A stretch of 64,000 nucleotides of DNA from Leuctra nigra (GCA_934045905.1 OW203767.1:20711073-20775072), one strand, 5' to 3'; shown: positions 35,101-46,003, counted from the stretch's first letter. Notes: generated by a model not told the origin, from the sequence alone. Numbers and translations are program-made.

Positions 35101-37994
35101 GCATCTCAGATATTGCCCATGTCACCCATGGCAGCCATTTTAAAAAATGGCGAATAATTGATGTGTTGTGCTAAATACGACGGGAATATGGCATGCAAAA
35201 ACATCTTTCCTACTAATTCGATCATGGTGAACTCGAATATAACATCAGAATTCTCCATTTGATCAACGCTTACCCGTGACGGCCATTTTTAAAAGTGGCG
35301 ACCATATTTGCTATGACGGCCAAGCGATGTGGGCAACATGACATGCGACACCATCTTTCCCACTAAATCGACCATGGAGAACTCGAATATGACATAAAAA
35401 TACTCGATTTGTTTACTGGTCACCCGTAACGGCCATTATAAGAAATGGCGCCCACTTAAAAATGTCACATGAATCTAAAATTGTCATGCGACACCATCTT
35501 TCCAACTAATTCGACCATGGAGAATTCGAATATGAAATCGAAATACTCAATTTGCTTACTGGTAACTCGTGGCAGCCATTTAAAAAAAATGGCACCACAT
35601 AAAAAACATATAAATCAAAAATTGTCATGCGACACAAATTTTCCTATTAAATCGGTCATGAGGAACTCGAATATGTCATCAAAATTTTCGATTTACTTAC
35701 TGGTCACCCGTAGCGGGCATTATTTAAATATGGCAGCTATTCATAAAATAAGATATTTGATAGAAAAGTCCATAGTATGTCACGTGACTTCATCCATGGT
35801 ACAAAATTGAAACTGGTATTGGTATTAGAGTATACTATTGGCTCATTATATCAATCATTTGGCCAATATAATTTTTCCTACCTCCGTGAAGAGCCATCCA
35901 TTGTGGATAACAACATTGTCTTGGGCTGGGCTGCGGAATATACGTACGAGGGCTGTACCGAAAGTATGCAACTTTAGCCATAACTTTGCTATTAATTGAA
36001 ACACATCGTTCAAATTGCTCATGGTGATTGAGTAACACTTCGTCTATACAACATTCGCTGAGTCACAAGAGATGTGATTGCGTGATGGTTGAACTCAACA
36101 CTCCAATTATATTTGCACCTGCCTATGTGCTGCTTTTTGGCAATAAGACAGGCATTCGGCAGATTGGGCCATTCAATCAATGTATTCCCATCCATGTAAC
36201 ATCCAGAATCTTACACCTTTCAACTTCTACCACTCAGTTTTACCAAGGTCAATTATTTGGGACACGATTTGAGTACGCTCTCATAGCATTGGCTGTGAAG
36301 AAGAGGGTAATAAACGGTAAACCCCACATAAATTAAATTATATTAAAATTGTTCAACCGCGCGTCGACAACTAGTAGGTCATTTTGCGCACATTATTTTT
36401 TTTATTTTTAGCTTAGTTGTTAATAAGTGAAGGACATGGGGAGGGGTCGATCTAGCGGACCCGATCTGGGGGAGTCTGCAACTGGTGGGAAAGCCAGTTC
36501 AGAATGGTGACAGACCTGGGGGAGGGAGACTTCGGGCCGGTGGGACCCGATTGCAGGGGGATCAGCATCTCGAGGGGGGGAGGCCGGCCCGAGGGGTCCG
36601 CGAATTTGGGGAGGGCATGGAACTAGGTCGACCCTGAACTGCACTAAGTTGGGGCCAACTAGTAATGTGAGTTGGCCCCTTAAGCCACCACCACCGCGTC
36701 AAGGTAGCAGTCTATCGGTTAGAAACCCCACATATTTTAACCCGAATATTATTGGAGTGTTGAGTTCAACCATCGTGCAATCGCATCTCTTGTGTTGTAT
36801 AGAAGAAGTGTTACTCAATCACCATGAGCAATTTGAACGATGTGTTTCAATTAATAGCAAAGCTATGGCTAAAGTTGCATACTTTCGCTACAGCCCTCGT
36901 ACGTATATTCCGCAGCCCAGCCCAAGACAATGTTGTTATCCACAATGGATGGCTCTTCACGGAGGTAGGAAAAATTATATTGGCCAAATGATTGATATAA
37001 TGAGCCAATAGTATACTCTAATACCAATACCAGTTTCAATTTTGTACCATGGATGAAGTCACGTGACATACTACGGACTTTTCTATCAAATATCTTATTT
37101 TATGAATAGCTGCCATATTTAAATAATGCCCGCTACGGGTGACCAGTAAGTAAATCGAAAATTTTGATGACATATTCGAGTTCCCCAATGACCGATTTAA
37201 TAGGAAAATTGGTGTCGCATGACAATTTTTGATTTATATGTTTTTTATGTGGTGCCATTTTTTTTAAATGGCTGCCACGGGTTACCAGTAAGCAAATTGA
37301 GTATTTCGATTTCATATTCGAATTCTCCATGGTCGAATTAGTTGGAAAGATGGTGTCGCATGACAATTTTAGATTCATGTGACATTTTTAAGTGGGCGCC
37401 ATTTCTTAAAATGGCCGCCACGGGTGACCAGTAAACAAATCGAGTATTTTTATGTCATATTCGAGTTCTCCATGGTCGATTTAGTGGGAAAGATGGTGTC
37501 GCATGTCATGTTGCCCACATCGCTTGGCCGTCATAGCAAATATGGTCGCCACTTTTAAAAATGGCCGCCACGGGTAAGCGTTGATTAAATGGAGAATTCT
37601 GATGTTATATTCGAGTTCCCCATGATCGAATTAGTAGGAAAGATGTTTTTGCATGCCATATTTCTGTCGTATTTAGCACAATACATCAAATATTCGACAT
37701 TTTTTAAAATGGCTGCCACGGGTGACATGGGCAATATCTGAGATGCCTCCCGGTCTTTTAATGAATGGTTGGGTATCTAGTATGTGTGGTAAAAATTTGG
37801 TGCTTTTATACCAAAATGCACAATCGGGCCGTTTTCTTGCACATCCCGCCCGGACTAACTCCCAGATGTGAGGTGGAGGTTCATTATTATATATTTGCAA
37901 TTTCAGATATTGATTTTAATCGTCCTTGTTTCCAGATATATCTTCCTGGATCATCGAAATACCGGTCTTCGTTCTCGCCTTCTTAAATATGTAG
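29194..37994 (+). CDS. CAP1: Ag5-like CAP protein with divergent GHYTQ motif and hydrophobic tail
   Basis: Six-exon model: 29194-29203, 29351-29544, 31409-31640, 32834-32981, 34163-34437, 37936-37994. Phases are 1, 0, 1, 2, 1 and the product is 305 aa. Exon 1 encodes MIK. Exon 2 continues with a hydrophobic signal segment (LIWLFLVAAVW) and a C-x3-C...HTMC block, the insect antigen-5 N-terminus. Exon 3 carries LLDKHNKLR (the HNxxR helix) and WDEDLEEVAERWAFQC. Exon 4 carries VAQN and WFNES. Exon 5 holds ERYMNMVYGDANRMGCARV where the paralogues have GHYTQLVW, so the CAP histidine is replaced by Arg. The hinge CNYETGN...CMKCP...YRGLC is intact. Exon 6 adds a hydrophobic end (ISSWIIEIPVFVLAFLNM), suggesting membrane or GPI anchoring. 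Introns are loaded with mobile elements, and intron 5 holds a 2.9-kb foldback. An in-frame ATG at 29341 could start exon 2 alone, but it lies in the pyrimidine-poor acceptor region. CAP proteins are usually secreted; the function here is unknown. Confidence 0.82.
29590..29870 (+). repeat. R1 copy in CAP1 intron 2
   Basis: 'gtgatacgtgatggagccac' through 'ggtcagtcgtgttccttgtt', collinear with 531-1320 but shorter by internal deletion. Confidence 0.8.
30157..30560 (+). repeat. R6 repeat, first copy
   Basis: 'cactgcccaggtcaaac' ... 'aaccaatcgatctgaaattt' ... 'ttgaacaggatcctgtgag' recurs at 32037-32420 in the same intron and orientation. A more diverged relative with 'gatcctgtgattggtt' is around 3000-3170. 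Confidence 0.75.
30795..31225. repeat. R2 repeat (about 400 bp, GC-rich), copy 1
   Basis: Begins near 'cgcgtcaacgacgaggttat' with 'attgcgcacatta', then a G-rich core ('gggggagtcca', 'gggccggcggaacccgattt', 'atctcgagggggaaggccgg', 'ctgtccggcatgggta') and ends 'gtggcagccgtcgggggg'. Other copies are at 36350-36720 and 49745-50195. Apparent frames on both strands are not conserved as proteins between copies. Confidence 0.8.
31228..31330 (-). repeat. R3 copy in CAP1 intron 2
   Basis: 'ctccagttccacggcctgta' followed by 'gctcgcttatcaacgcgtta' and 'agcgttttcctag'. A sister copy sits at about 30690-30780, so R2 copy 1 is flanked by R3 on both sides in the same orientation. Confidence 0.7.
31645..32036. 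mobile_element. 390-bp foldback MITE at the CAP1 exon 3 donor
   Basis: Left arm 'gaggcaaacggaaacgaaag', 'ggaatcgcacggttcgtcag', 'cgacctcaaagtgttaaata' mirrors the right arm almost completely, with a loop near 31845. The element starts within about five bases of the exon 3/intron 3 junction at 31640/31641, leaving the donor G|GTTAGA. Related to the element at 3411-3830. Confidence 0.88.
32037..32420 (+). repeat. R6 repeat, second copy
   Basis: Same order of blocks as 30157-30560 ('tcttatggc(g/a)ctttctct', 'cactgcccaggtcaaac', 'caatcgatctgaaatttt', 'gggatcctgtgattgg'). It directly follows the foldback element. Confidence 0.75.
33091..33360. repeat. Poly-G run and transposon-like fragment in CAP1 intron 4
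   Basis: A run of about 20 G is followed by 'tctaaagggc', 'tgccccgcagggcg' and C-rich 'atccccccaccccccact', and then 'ctacgcacatg'. It resembles the homopolymer-rich element at 25328-25968 and may be a decayed relative. Confidence 0.5.
33851..34009. mobile_element. Small MITE in CAP1 intron 4
   Basis: 'gagccggtattaccaaagtt' faces 'aactttggcaataccgggcc', an inverted repeat enclosing about 110 bases with further 'ggattac'/'gttaatcc' pairing. Non-coding. Confidence 0.75.
34480..34890 (+). repeat. R4 repeat, two tandem copies
   Basis: Blocks 'gtgccaacataatgcccgtc' and 'gtgccatcataatgtccacg' with surrounding 'attgctgat(a/g)ta' and 'gttc(g/a)tgcaa' occur side by side. The single copy at 26215-26490 matches. 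Confidence 0.6.
34999..37858. mobile_element. 2.86-kb foldback element in CAP1 intron 5, with nested R2 insertion
   Basis: Terminal inverted repeat TTAGTCCGGGCGGGATGTG at both ends. The arms (about 34999-36112 and 36745-37858) are nearly identical inverted copies of about 1.1 kb. Each arm contains degenerate internal direct repeats carrying 'ggaaagatggtgtcgcatga' and 'ggccgccacgggtgaccagt' modules of roughly 120 bp. The 630-bp centre holds an R2 copy and unique sequence. Open frames appear in mirrored pairs on the two arms, so they reflect the repeat and not genes. Some arm segments still encode no recognisable transposase. It lies wholly inside an intron, between exon 5 and exon 6 of CAP1. 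Confidence 0.9.
36350..36720. repeat. R2 repeat, copy 2, nested in the foldback centre
   Basis: 'gcgtcgacaactagtaggtc' and 'attttgcgcacatta', then the G-rich core ('gggggagtctgcaactggtg', 'cgggccggtgggacccgatt', 'atctcgaggggggg'). Diverged relative to copies 1 and 3. Confidence 0.75.
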
Positions 37995-38068
37995 AACATA
38001 CCATAACAGTAAGATTTGAGAGTTTGTGATGAAGAAAACTTATTCAAGCATGTTGTATATTCTATTTC

Positions 38069-38074
38069 AATAAA
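38069..38074 (+). other. CAP1 polyadenylation signal
   Basis: AATAAA 75 bases after the CAP1 stop codon, in an AT-rich 3' flank. CAP2 begins about 280 bases later. Confidence 0.7.
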
Positions 38075-38349
38075 TAATAAATAGAGATATATTGTATTTT
38101 CCGTATTTTGTTTTTGAGCTTATTTTCACGGCGCATTTGATCGTTGTCTAGGATTATCTAGGATGATATGAAATAACAAAATAAGAACGAAGTGACATAA
38201 CAGATTTTGTTTGACAGTTTCCATATCAATATTATTCATTGAGGTTGAATAAGAAATAAGGATATCAACCATAATAATATCCTGGCAAAATATACCTATT
38301 TAACTTTCGAATTAATTGAAATGATTTTCTGATGTCTACGCTACCTCCA

Positions 38350-41300
38350 ATGGCATCAAGTGAGTTGAGATCAAATTTAGTATACTCCCTGATATAAGAC
38401 TATTTTTCCACAACTTATTTTGACACTTATCTGACTCAGATCAGGTGTGGAAGGTTCTGGTTAGCTTGACATTGTCAGGAAACCTAATCTTCTTTGAGTC
38501 AAACGGAGCAGTAAAAGAAGCACCGGCTTTGCCCAGGGATTACTGCAAGGAACAATGCACGACTAACGAAGCATTGATACATGTGATGTGCAAGTTTTGG
38601 AAGGAGGAAGTGAGTACAAGGTCAGATCCTATACATGATATTGACTCAAGCAATAATAAAATACAGATGGAGAATGTTAAACTACATTTGGAAGTGGAAT
38701 AGCAGAGAAAGTAAAATAGCTTGATACCTTGCCTAATTTACCTAATTGAAATTATGATTATACCTAAATGCAACCAGGGGTGCGATCACATAAAATTAGA
38801 ACTATCTCGTCACGGTGACAAGCTTCTCACTCAATGTTATTCACGGACTTCTAGCATAGAGGTAAGAACCCTTCTTACCTCTATGCTTCTAGGGTCTTGT
38901 CACCGTGATAAGGAAGTTCTCATTTTATGTGATCGCGTCCCTGATCTCTTGTAGAGTACGTTGAAGATACCTACAATTAAACTGTGTTGGAATCACCACC
39001 TACTCGATCTAGCTCCCCCCCCCCCCCCCCATTCCATTGGTTGAAACATTGGAACACATAGGAAGCTTGATCGATTAAACGAAGTAGAGTACCTAAATGA
39101 AAGTCCATCATATGATAACTTGGCAAAGTTTTATTGTTTTTCTTCGATATCTTATAAAGTTTACATATTTTATTATTGCTTAGATCATGTTGACAGACAC
39201 ACGGGCCGCAGTGTCTGCTGCACGAGGATGCAGAGTTCCACCATGCCGACGCTCTGCTCTTCCTGGACCTCGTCAACCAGCGCCGGAGCTACATCGCCCG
39301 GGGCCTGGAGTCCAAGGGGGACGGGGGGCCCCAACCCGCGGCGGCGGACATGAGGCAGCTCGGGTGGAGTCTGGAGCTGGCGTACATTGCCAGACGCTGG
39401 GCCCTGCAGTGCAATGACTCAATGGATGAGTGCAGAGACCGTACGTGCTTTTAGTCACACCAGGGGGGCGTTTCTAGAACTTTCAAATTCCGGATTCTGT
39501 TAGAAATCGACTCCATACAACTTTAATCCGCCCTTTTTGAATCGAATTCCATCAGAAGGGAATTTTAATGTTAGAATCAGGGATTGGAACCCAAATGAAT
39601 ATCGGTTCCGGTACCGGTTCCAAGTTTTAAAAATCGGTTCCGGTTCCGGTTCCGGTTCCATTTGGGTTCCATAAAGGTTCCAAACGGTTCCATCAAATTC
39701 AGCCAATAATTCATTTGTTTTAAATCGACTTTTGGAATCATACATGGTCAGATATGTCTAACATTTGACACGGTGATAATTTATTTGAAAATATGTAAAT
39801 GGTAGTAGATAATTTCAGATTTGAATGGCAATGAAGTGAAAATTCAATGCATTTAAATATTTAAAGAACGCTTATGGAACAGTTATGGAACCCAAATAAT
39901 ATTTAATATTAATAAGGGTTCCGGTTCCGGTTCCTATACAAATAACGGTTCTTTTCGGTTCCGGTTCTAGTCCTTGTCTGGGGCCCCCTGCTAGTGCTAA
40001 CACACACATTGTGATGTTCTTCAACAGTGAATGGAAACTACTTCGGGCAGATGGAAGTGACTCTACGTAACAACGCCGGATACGACTGGGAGAGAGTGTC
40101 GATCTACGACGCAATCAACAGCTTCTACTCTGGAGTCGACTTCTTCCCGAGCCAGTATGCCGGGAACTACACACCGGTACCGCTCAGGTATGGCATTAAG
40201 TGTGGCGGTTTGTAAAGAGAAATATGCAATACCGTTGGTACGCTTGCTCTTAACAATTACCTAAATCAGATGTTGAGATGAAAAGACGGTATTTTATTTT
40301 TCACAGTCTGACTCAGACTGTTGTCACCCTTTAACTGGTTGTCTGGTCTCCACTTTTAGTTCAGAGAGAAACAGGAGAAACCACAGTTGTAAAGCCTACT
40401 TAGTTTATTCGAACAAATAAGCGATACGTGATGGATCCACTTCTGGCAGGAAACTTTTTAGATGCACTTTTTTATTTTGATGTTCGTGTTTCCATAGGGC
40501 AGTGAAAAAAGGGAAACAATTGAAATTTAGATTAAGTTATAAGTTTACTTTTTCAGCCATAACCAAATTTAATATAATTTATTTATATAAATATCCCCGC
40601 GATATCCTCCATTATTCCCCTTATGGCTAGTACCAAAGAATCCACCAGAGGTCAGTCGTGTTCCTTATTTTCTCGGATACATTTCAATGTTTCATTAAAT
40701 TCAATAAATTGAATAATTAATTATTTAAATAAAAATTATAGCTTGTTCTAATTAAAGGGCAAATTTTTCAATTTCGCGTCTACACTCACGACGCGTACTT
40801 GTTGAAACAAACGATCTCAAAGAATTAAATGACCCATTGAACCGTAAATACTAGGCTTAAGTCTAATACTTCTAGCTGGGTGCTTTAGTTTCACCCCAAA
40901 TTCTGGAAGGAACGATAAGTTTTATTTATCTGTAGCCCTCTCAACAATCAGACAATCAGCCCTTTCGATGTCCAATGCTAAACATTATGTCATTTGAAGA
41001 TTGCATTATTTCGCTTCTATAGAACCTCAAAATGATATCTCCAGAAAAGTAAACTATGTGTGTAAACTGTTGACTTTTGACATCTTCATAAAGTTTATTT
41101 ATTTTTGTAAACTGGTCATGTCACAATTATTTATGGTTTTTTAAGTCTTGATTTTATAAGATTACAGTTTAAGTTTTTATATTTTAACAAAAATGGGGCT
41201 CATATCATGAAGCGATTCTAGTTCTGCATAAGTTTTACCCCAAAGCTTACCCCATATGTTGCAGTATTTATTACGAGCAGCTGGTACGAGCCGCCTACAA

Positions 41301-42333
41301 CCGCATAGGATGCTCCAGAGTGCATTATTACGAGGAGGATCCGCCTGCCTGGTGCACACGGATCGTCTGCAACATCGGCCCCGGGGACAACACCCCTGGG
41401 AGGCCGTTGTACACCGTGGGGACGCCGTGCAGCAAGTGTCCCAAAGGCACTTCCTGCAGCTACAAGTACGCCGGCCTGTGTGAGGAGGCTGGCGGGGGCT
41501 CTAAGTCGTCTGCTGCCAGGACGGACACTCGAGGTATGTTGACTTGATGCTAAACGCGTTGATAAGCGAGCACCGGCACTGCAACACCGCGGACTGAAAT
41601 TCCGTGACACGGAAAACATGCCGAATTTAAAGCAAGTCCGAACCACTCAATAAACATAAAGGATCCGATATTCATTGATACTTTGAATTAACCACATTTT
41701 GGTACTGAAGAAAACCAGATCAAGCTGCAGTGAATTTGTTTTTAATACATCATTGATTGAGTATTGCCAGCTATTTAAGAAAAACTTTAAAAGACCTTGA
41801 AATGGAAATAAGTCTGTAAGGTTTAGAATTTGACCAATTTGGCTGACATTTAGTAAAAAAAGAGAAAATATTAGTCTACTAGCAAAAACTAGCAAAAAAC
41901 TAACATAATATGAATGTGATCTGATCATTTTGATTTTTGAACAAATCAGGAGACACATAACCTACTTAATTTAAGCTAATGAAAGGATTTCGATAAAATT
42001 TTGCATTGATCAAATTTTCAGCCTGATCGGAGAAAAGATATGACCAGTAGAGAACTAGGCCGCCAGAAAAGGTAGAAAAAACAAAAGAAATAACATACAT
42101 ATCCTTAATCAAAATAGGCAAAAGAAGTAACCGCTTCGCTCGCTCGACCGTCTCTGTTTGATTGAGACTGGTGTATCTCTTTTTTTGTCTAACACATTGC
42201 TGGTACTCCACATTATAGAAAGTTGAGTCCTGCATCTCCTATACATATTGCATCTCTGCTGATTCCAGGCTTGCTGATCTGGTTCATCGTGATCATCGCT
42301 TCCTATTTCAACCCAACTCCGAGAAGAGTCTAG
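38350..42333 (+). CDS. CAP2: Ag5-like CAP protein lacking both signature histidines
   Basis: Six-exon model: 38350-38359, 38440-38609, 39197-39440, 40028-40187, 41265-41533, 42269-42333. It has the cluster's phases 1, 0, 1, 2, 1, and the product is 305 aa. Exons 1 and 2 encode MAS plus a hydrophobic leader (VLVSLTLSGNLIFF) and C-x3-C...HVMC. Exon 3 has LDLVNQRRSY where HNxxR is expected, so the His is lost, then MRQLGWSLELAYIARRWALQC. Exon 4 (YFGQM ... INSFYSGV) replaces VGQN and WFDEV. Exon 5 has IYYEQLVRAAYNRIGC in place of GHYTQLVWAETDRIGC, so the second His is Tyr. The hinge CNIGPGDN...CSKCP...YAGLC is intact. Exon 6 encodes LLIWFIVIIASYF with a basic end (PRRV). Exons 3 and 5 are GC-rich. 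The open frame through six exons argues against a pseudogene; more likely the CAP cleft has changed function or serves only as a scaffold. Exon 1 is the least certain part (donor A|GTGAGT). Confidence 0.8.
38775..38942. mobile_element. Foldback MITE in CAP2 intron 2
   Basis: 'CAGGGGTGCGATCACATAAA' faces 'TTTATGTGATCGCGTCCCTG'. Arms of about 80 bases include 'cacggtgacaag'/'cttgtcaccgtg' and 'catagaggtaagaa'/'ttcttacctctatg', with almost no loop. Confidence 0.9.
39590..39975. repeat. GGTTCC-rich repeat tract in CAP2 intron 3
   Basis: Runs of (GGTTCC)n at about 39603-39690 and 39917-39968 flank an AT-rich middle. 'ttggaacccaaat' near 39587 recurs as 'tatggaacccaaataat' near 39886. This is a low-complexity element. 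Reverse-strand proline/glutamate-repeat frames across it are artefacts. Confidence 0.8.
40405..40690 (+). repeat. R1 copy in CAP2 intron 4
   Basis: 'cgaacaaataagcgatacgt' through 'ggtcagtcgtgttccttatt'. The opening block equals the sequence at 513-535, so this copy and the 531 copy share the same left boundary. Confidence 0.8.
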
Positions 42334-42399
42334 AGTCAAGATCCCAACCTTGTTGGCAGAGAAAACCCCTGAAAGTGGGAGTTCATTTTACAAGTTACA

Positions 42400-42405
42400 A
42401 ATAAA
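42400..42405 (+). other. CAP2 polyadenylation signal
   Basis: AATAAA about 67 bases after the CAP2 stop codon. Confidence 0.65.
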
Positions 42406-42722
42406 GTAATCTTATAAAGTTTTTATTTACGTGTCCCGTGCTGTCTTTGGAATACATGATACCATTCCGCACTTCGTTGGTGCAGGCAGTTTTTATATGA
42501 ATATCAGTTTCAATAAACCGTGGTCTCCGTTTAACCATGTTTAACTCTTTGATAATGTTTCCACTGGGCAGTGGTATTGTCAGAAACTAGTGTACGGCCT
42601 TAAAAATTACTTTGGAAAGCTTTTAGGTACCGAAGCAACACATATTTTGTTATTATATATCGTTGAAATAATAACTACAGGACTTCCGCTTATCACTTAC
42701 AATATTATCGAACAACTCCCTC

Positions 42723-45700
42723 ATGAAATTTGGTAAGAAAACTTTGAATACAACATTATTGTTCTCAAAGAATGTAATACTAACTTGATGTTATAGTCTT
42801 GATGTTTTAACTTGATATTTAAAACTACTCTTTTGTTGTCAAATTATTTAACATAACTTGATGAATCACCGGTTTCTTCCTGACTTCCAAACACAGCTAG
42901 AAAATAAAGTATCTTGTCAGTTACACCCCGTAAGGGAAGTTAATATTCAAGGGTTAAACAGGTTAAATTATACTTCAATCTGAATGTTAAATACATCTTT
43001 CTATCCTGTATTCAGTTTTCCCGTTGTTTGTGTTGTCCTTGCTTTCAACTGTCGGAACTGCCGTCGACTACTGTACGTTGGATTGCCACCAAGGTCTGAC
43101 GCATACGATGTGCACATACAAGGACGAGGTACGTCATTCTCCATGAAATTGGAGATAAAATCACGCCACTTTGCAATTAATGTTTATTATCCTGTTGTAG
43201 ACACCGGCGAAGGCGTGTACTGACTTGAAGAACAGTGACCTGACAGCGGCTGATCGCACAACCCTGTTGGATGCGCACAACGAGTACAGGAATACGGTTG
43301 CTCTCGGGAAGCAGCCAAAGCAGCCTAAAGCAGCGAACATGCGCCTTGTAAAGTGGGACAAGGAACTGGAAACTATTGCAAAGCGGTGGATAATTCAGTG
43401 TATTGACGGCCACGATAAATGCCGAGACCTAGGTTAGTGAATTTCCCCGGAGCATTCGCGCAAATAAGCATAATACGTGATGAAGCCACTTCTGGCTGGA
43501 TGGCTACTGTCAGTCTACAGAATTAACTTATTTGTTTTTACAGTTCGTGTTTCCAAATCAGTTAAAAAGGAGAAACAATTGAAATTGAAATTTAGCAATT
43601 CGAGAGGTATCTATTGTGGTACTTGGTAAATGGCGGCTATCAAGGGCGCATTTGTGTAAATATAAATATTTGTTTGTTATGGCTAAAAGAGTAAATTTAT
43701 AACTAATGAAAAATTTCAATTGTTTCTCCTTTTTTACTTCATTATGGTAACACGAATGTAAAACAAATAAATTATTATGTAGATTACGGTGTTACCGGGG
43801 GCGGCCAATGTTATTTCTTATGGCACTACGAGCTGACCCAAGCTAAACGCGCTTCGTGAATGAGGTCCCTGGATGCTCTATTTATTCACCTGGGGCTGGA
43901 TTCACGAAAGGTATTGCTCTGCTAATACGTATTATCTTTTGATTTAATACCAAAAAACACCATGTTAAATGAAAGATAATACCAAAGATAGTACGTATTA
44001 GGAGATAATACTTTTTGTGAATCTGGCCCCTGATTTCAGCTGCTGTCCCCTTTTTAAATTTAAATAATCCATTTGTAACGTCCATGTCCTGCAGATGACA
44101 AAACTTACGTCGGACAGAATCGGGCAACTCAGTGGAACTCGGATGAAGCTTCCCTCACCTTGAAAGCTTCTGTTCCAAGTTGGTTCGATGAAGTGAAAGA
44201 CTTTACAGGTCCTTCAGCGACAGCGGCGTTGGCGGCATTCGTTGATATCCCCGGGACGTGAGTAATTATGTTACGAGATAGATATTCTATAATGCAATCT
44301 TAATTTGTAATAGTAGTATTGGAGCTAAATGGGGTTCAACATTTACAGAATGTATTTATGTCCAGTGTTGTGATTAGATAATTTTATTTTTATCTAGATA
44401 AAGATAAAGATAACCTGCCAAAAATTTACCTAGATAAGATAATAGATAACTTTCAAAGAAATTATCTAGATAATAGATAAAGATAAAAAATTATTATCTA
44501 GATAATTGTTATAGATAATAGATAATTTTTTTACGAAATACTACTGTTCCCCAATTTTTTTCGAATCCTAAATTTGAAACTCAAGTTTTTGAAAAATGGG
44601 GCCGTCAAAACAAGCCAACTAATGTGACTAAATGAAGATGATTTTCCTTTTTCATATAATCGGACATTTGAGGCTTGTGCATGTTCATACACACAAATAC
44701 ATTTTGAATTTTATATTTTTTATCTAGATAATTGCAAATAGGTAACAATATTTTTATTTAGATAAATATAAAGATAACCAATTTTTTCATTATCTAGATA
44801 AGATAATAGATAAAAAATAATTATCTAGATAATTATCTAGATAATTTTATCTAGATAAGTCACAACACTGTTTATGTCCATCCTTTGAAATATTTTTACA
44901 AAATATCGCAATCACTCAATCGCTCTCTATAGTGTTTTTAATATATCTACATTTTGAAGCGAACAATCTGTTACAGAGTTCAAACCTTAAAACTTATCAA
45001 ACGCACACGCAATTTCATCAACACTATTCGGCGTACACTTCCACATGTATGGAAGACATGATTCTCTGTTCACAGTGGTCACTACACTCAGATAGTTTGG
45101 GCCGAGACGGACAGAATTGGCTGCGCACAGATCAAATACTCCGACAATATGCATAGACTTGACGTAGTATGCAACTACGCCGTTGGTGGGAACATGATGG
45201 GAGATCCAATTTACCAGACTGGTGAAGCGTGCTCCAAGTGTCCGGACAATCTCAAGTGCAGCAAGAAATACCCGGGTCTTTGTGGGGAGGATGTCGGAGA
45301 AGAGAAATCGAATGAAAATGAAGTGTCACCCGGCAATAAAGGTGAAGTGCATTCTTTCTCCATCATAAACTGAAAGGAATTATTTGAAATAAATATGACA
45401 AATGACATATTTCGTTATTCGCAGGAAAGACAGACTATCCATAAAAAAAACTCCGTGTAAAAATACCTGTCAAGTCTCAACTAAAAATAATTTATAAATA
45501 AAAAATAATCTCTGAAAAGTAAGTGAGATCAAAAAATTAGCCAAGTCAACACTTTATTATAAACATCAAAAAATGCTTGGCGCATCGTGTGCAGAAATAG
45601 TATGGAAATGTAAGCCTGAAAACAAATATACCTTAGGTATATACGATATGCCAAGTATTTTTTGAAACGCGTCATCTAACTTTATAATAATTGAGCTCTG

Positions 45701-46003
45701 ATTTCATTGATAATAACAAGGATTTCCAGCAATCAATCAGTTTCTTTCGAATATGTATCTATTGTTGAGTGATTTTATAATAAATGTGTTAGTTAATTGA
45801 GAAAATGATTTTGGATGCTTGACTAAATAATATTCCTTTCAGACATTGGCGGATTTATTTTTGCAACCAATGATTGAGGTTTACAATGCGCATGAACATA
45901 TTATACCTAAACAAATATGATTGTTACAGAAAGTGTGGGTTGGATCGAAGTAATATTCTGCAGCTTCATTGTTACATGGATCTGGATCAAGAAATTCATC
46001 TGA
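42723..46003 (+). CDS. CAP3: canonical Ag5-like CAP protein with transmembrane-type tail
   Basis: Six exons: 42723-42732, 43016-43128, 43201-43432, 44095-44257, 45076-45341, 45930-46003. All junctions are GT-AG with phases 1, 0, 1, 2, 1, and the product is 285 aa. The signal peptide MKFVFPLFVLSLLSTVGTA is followed by VDYC-x3-C...HTMC. Exon 3 has LLDAHNEYRNTVALG (signature His present), then MRLVKWDKELETIAKRW and the CxxxHDKC pair. Exon 4 has YVGQN and SWFDEV. Exon 5 opens GHYTQIVWAETDRIGCA, the full CAP motif, and has the hinge CNYAVGGN...CSKCP...YPGLC. Exon 6 encodes WIEVIFCSFIVTWIWIKKF, a single hydrophobic span ending in Lys-Lys. The family binds lipids or acts in secreted venom and salivary contexts in insects; what this member does is unknown. 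This is the clearest gene of the cluster. Confidence 0.92.
43461..43790. repeat. Rearranged, partly palindromic R1 copy in CAP3 intron 3
   Basis: 'cgtgatgaagccacttctgg' and 'ggagaaacaattgaaa' appear forward, then 'ttcaattgtttctccttttt' and 'gtaaatttataacta' appear in reverse. This gives a foldback of R1-derived sequence. Confidence 0.65.
43889..44032. mobile_element. Short MITE in CAP3 intron 3
   Basis: 'CCTGGGGCTGGATTCACG' to 'GTGAATCTGGCCCCTG'. Same family as 11568-11708, with the interior in reverse orientation. It ends about 60 bases before exon 4. Confidence 0.85.
44365..44870. repeat. TATCTAGATAA-rich tract in CAP3 intron 4
   Basis: Dense repeats of 'tagataa', 'ttatctagataa' and relatives at both ends (44375-44530 and 44720-44868) around a 200-base non-repetitive centre. 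Palindromic overall, and probably a degenerate transposable element. Confidence 0.7.

Noticed and set aside
35469..37378. Matching open frames on opposite strands (about 35469-35810 and 37133-37378, and others)
   Set aside because: They are the two arms of one foldback element. They contain the same low-complexity module and no recognisable transposase domain.
38350..42333. CAP2 as a pseudogene
   Set aside because: The active-site-like residues are missing, but all six exons are in frame with the same phases and cysteines as the paralogues, and there is no stop or frameshift.
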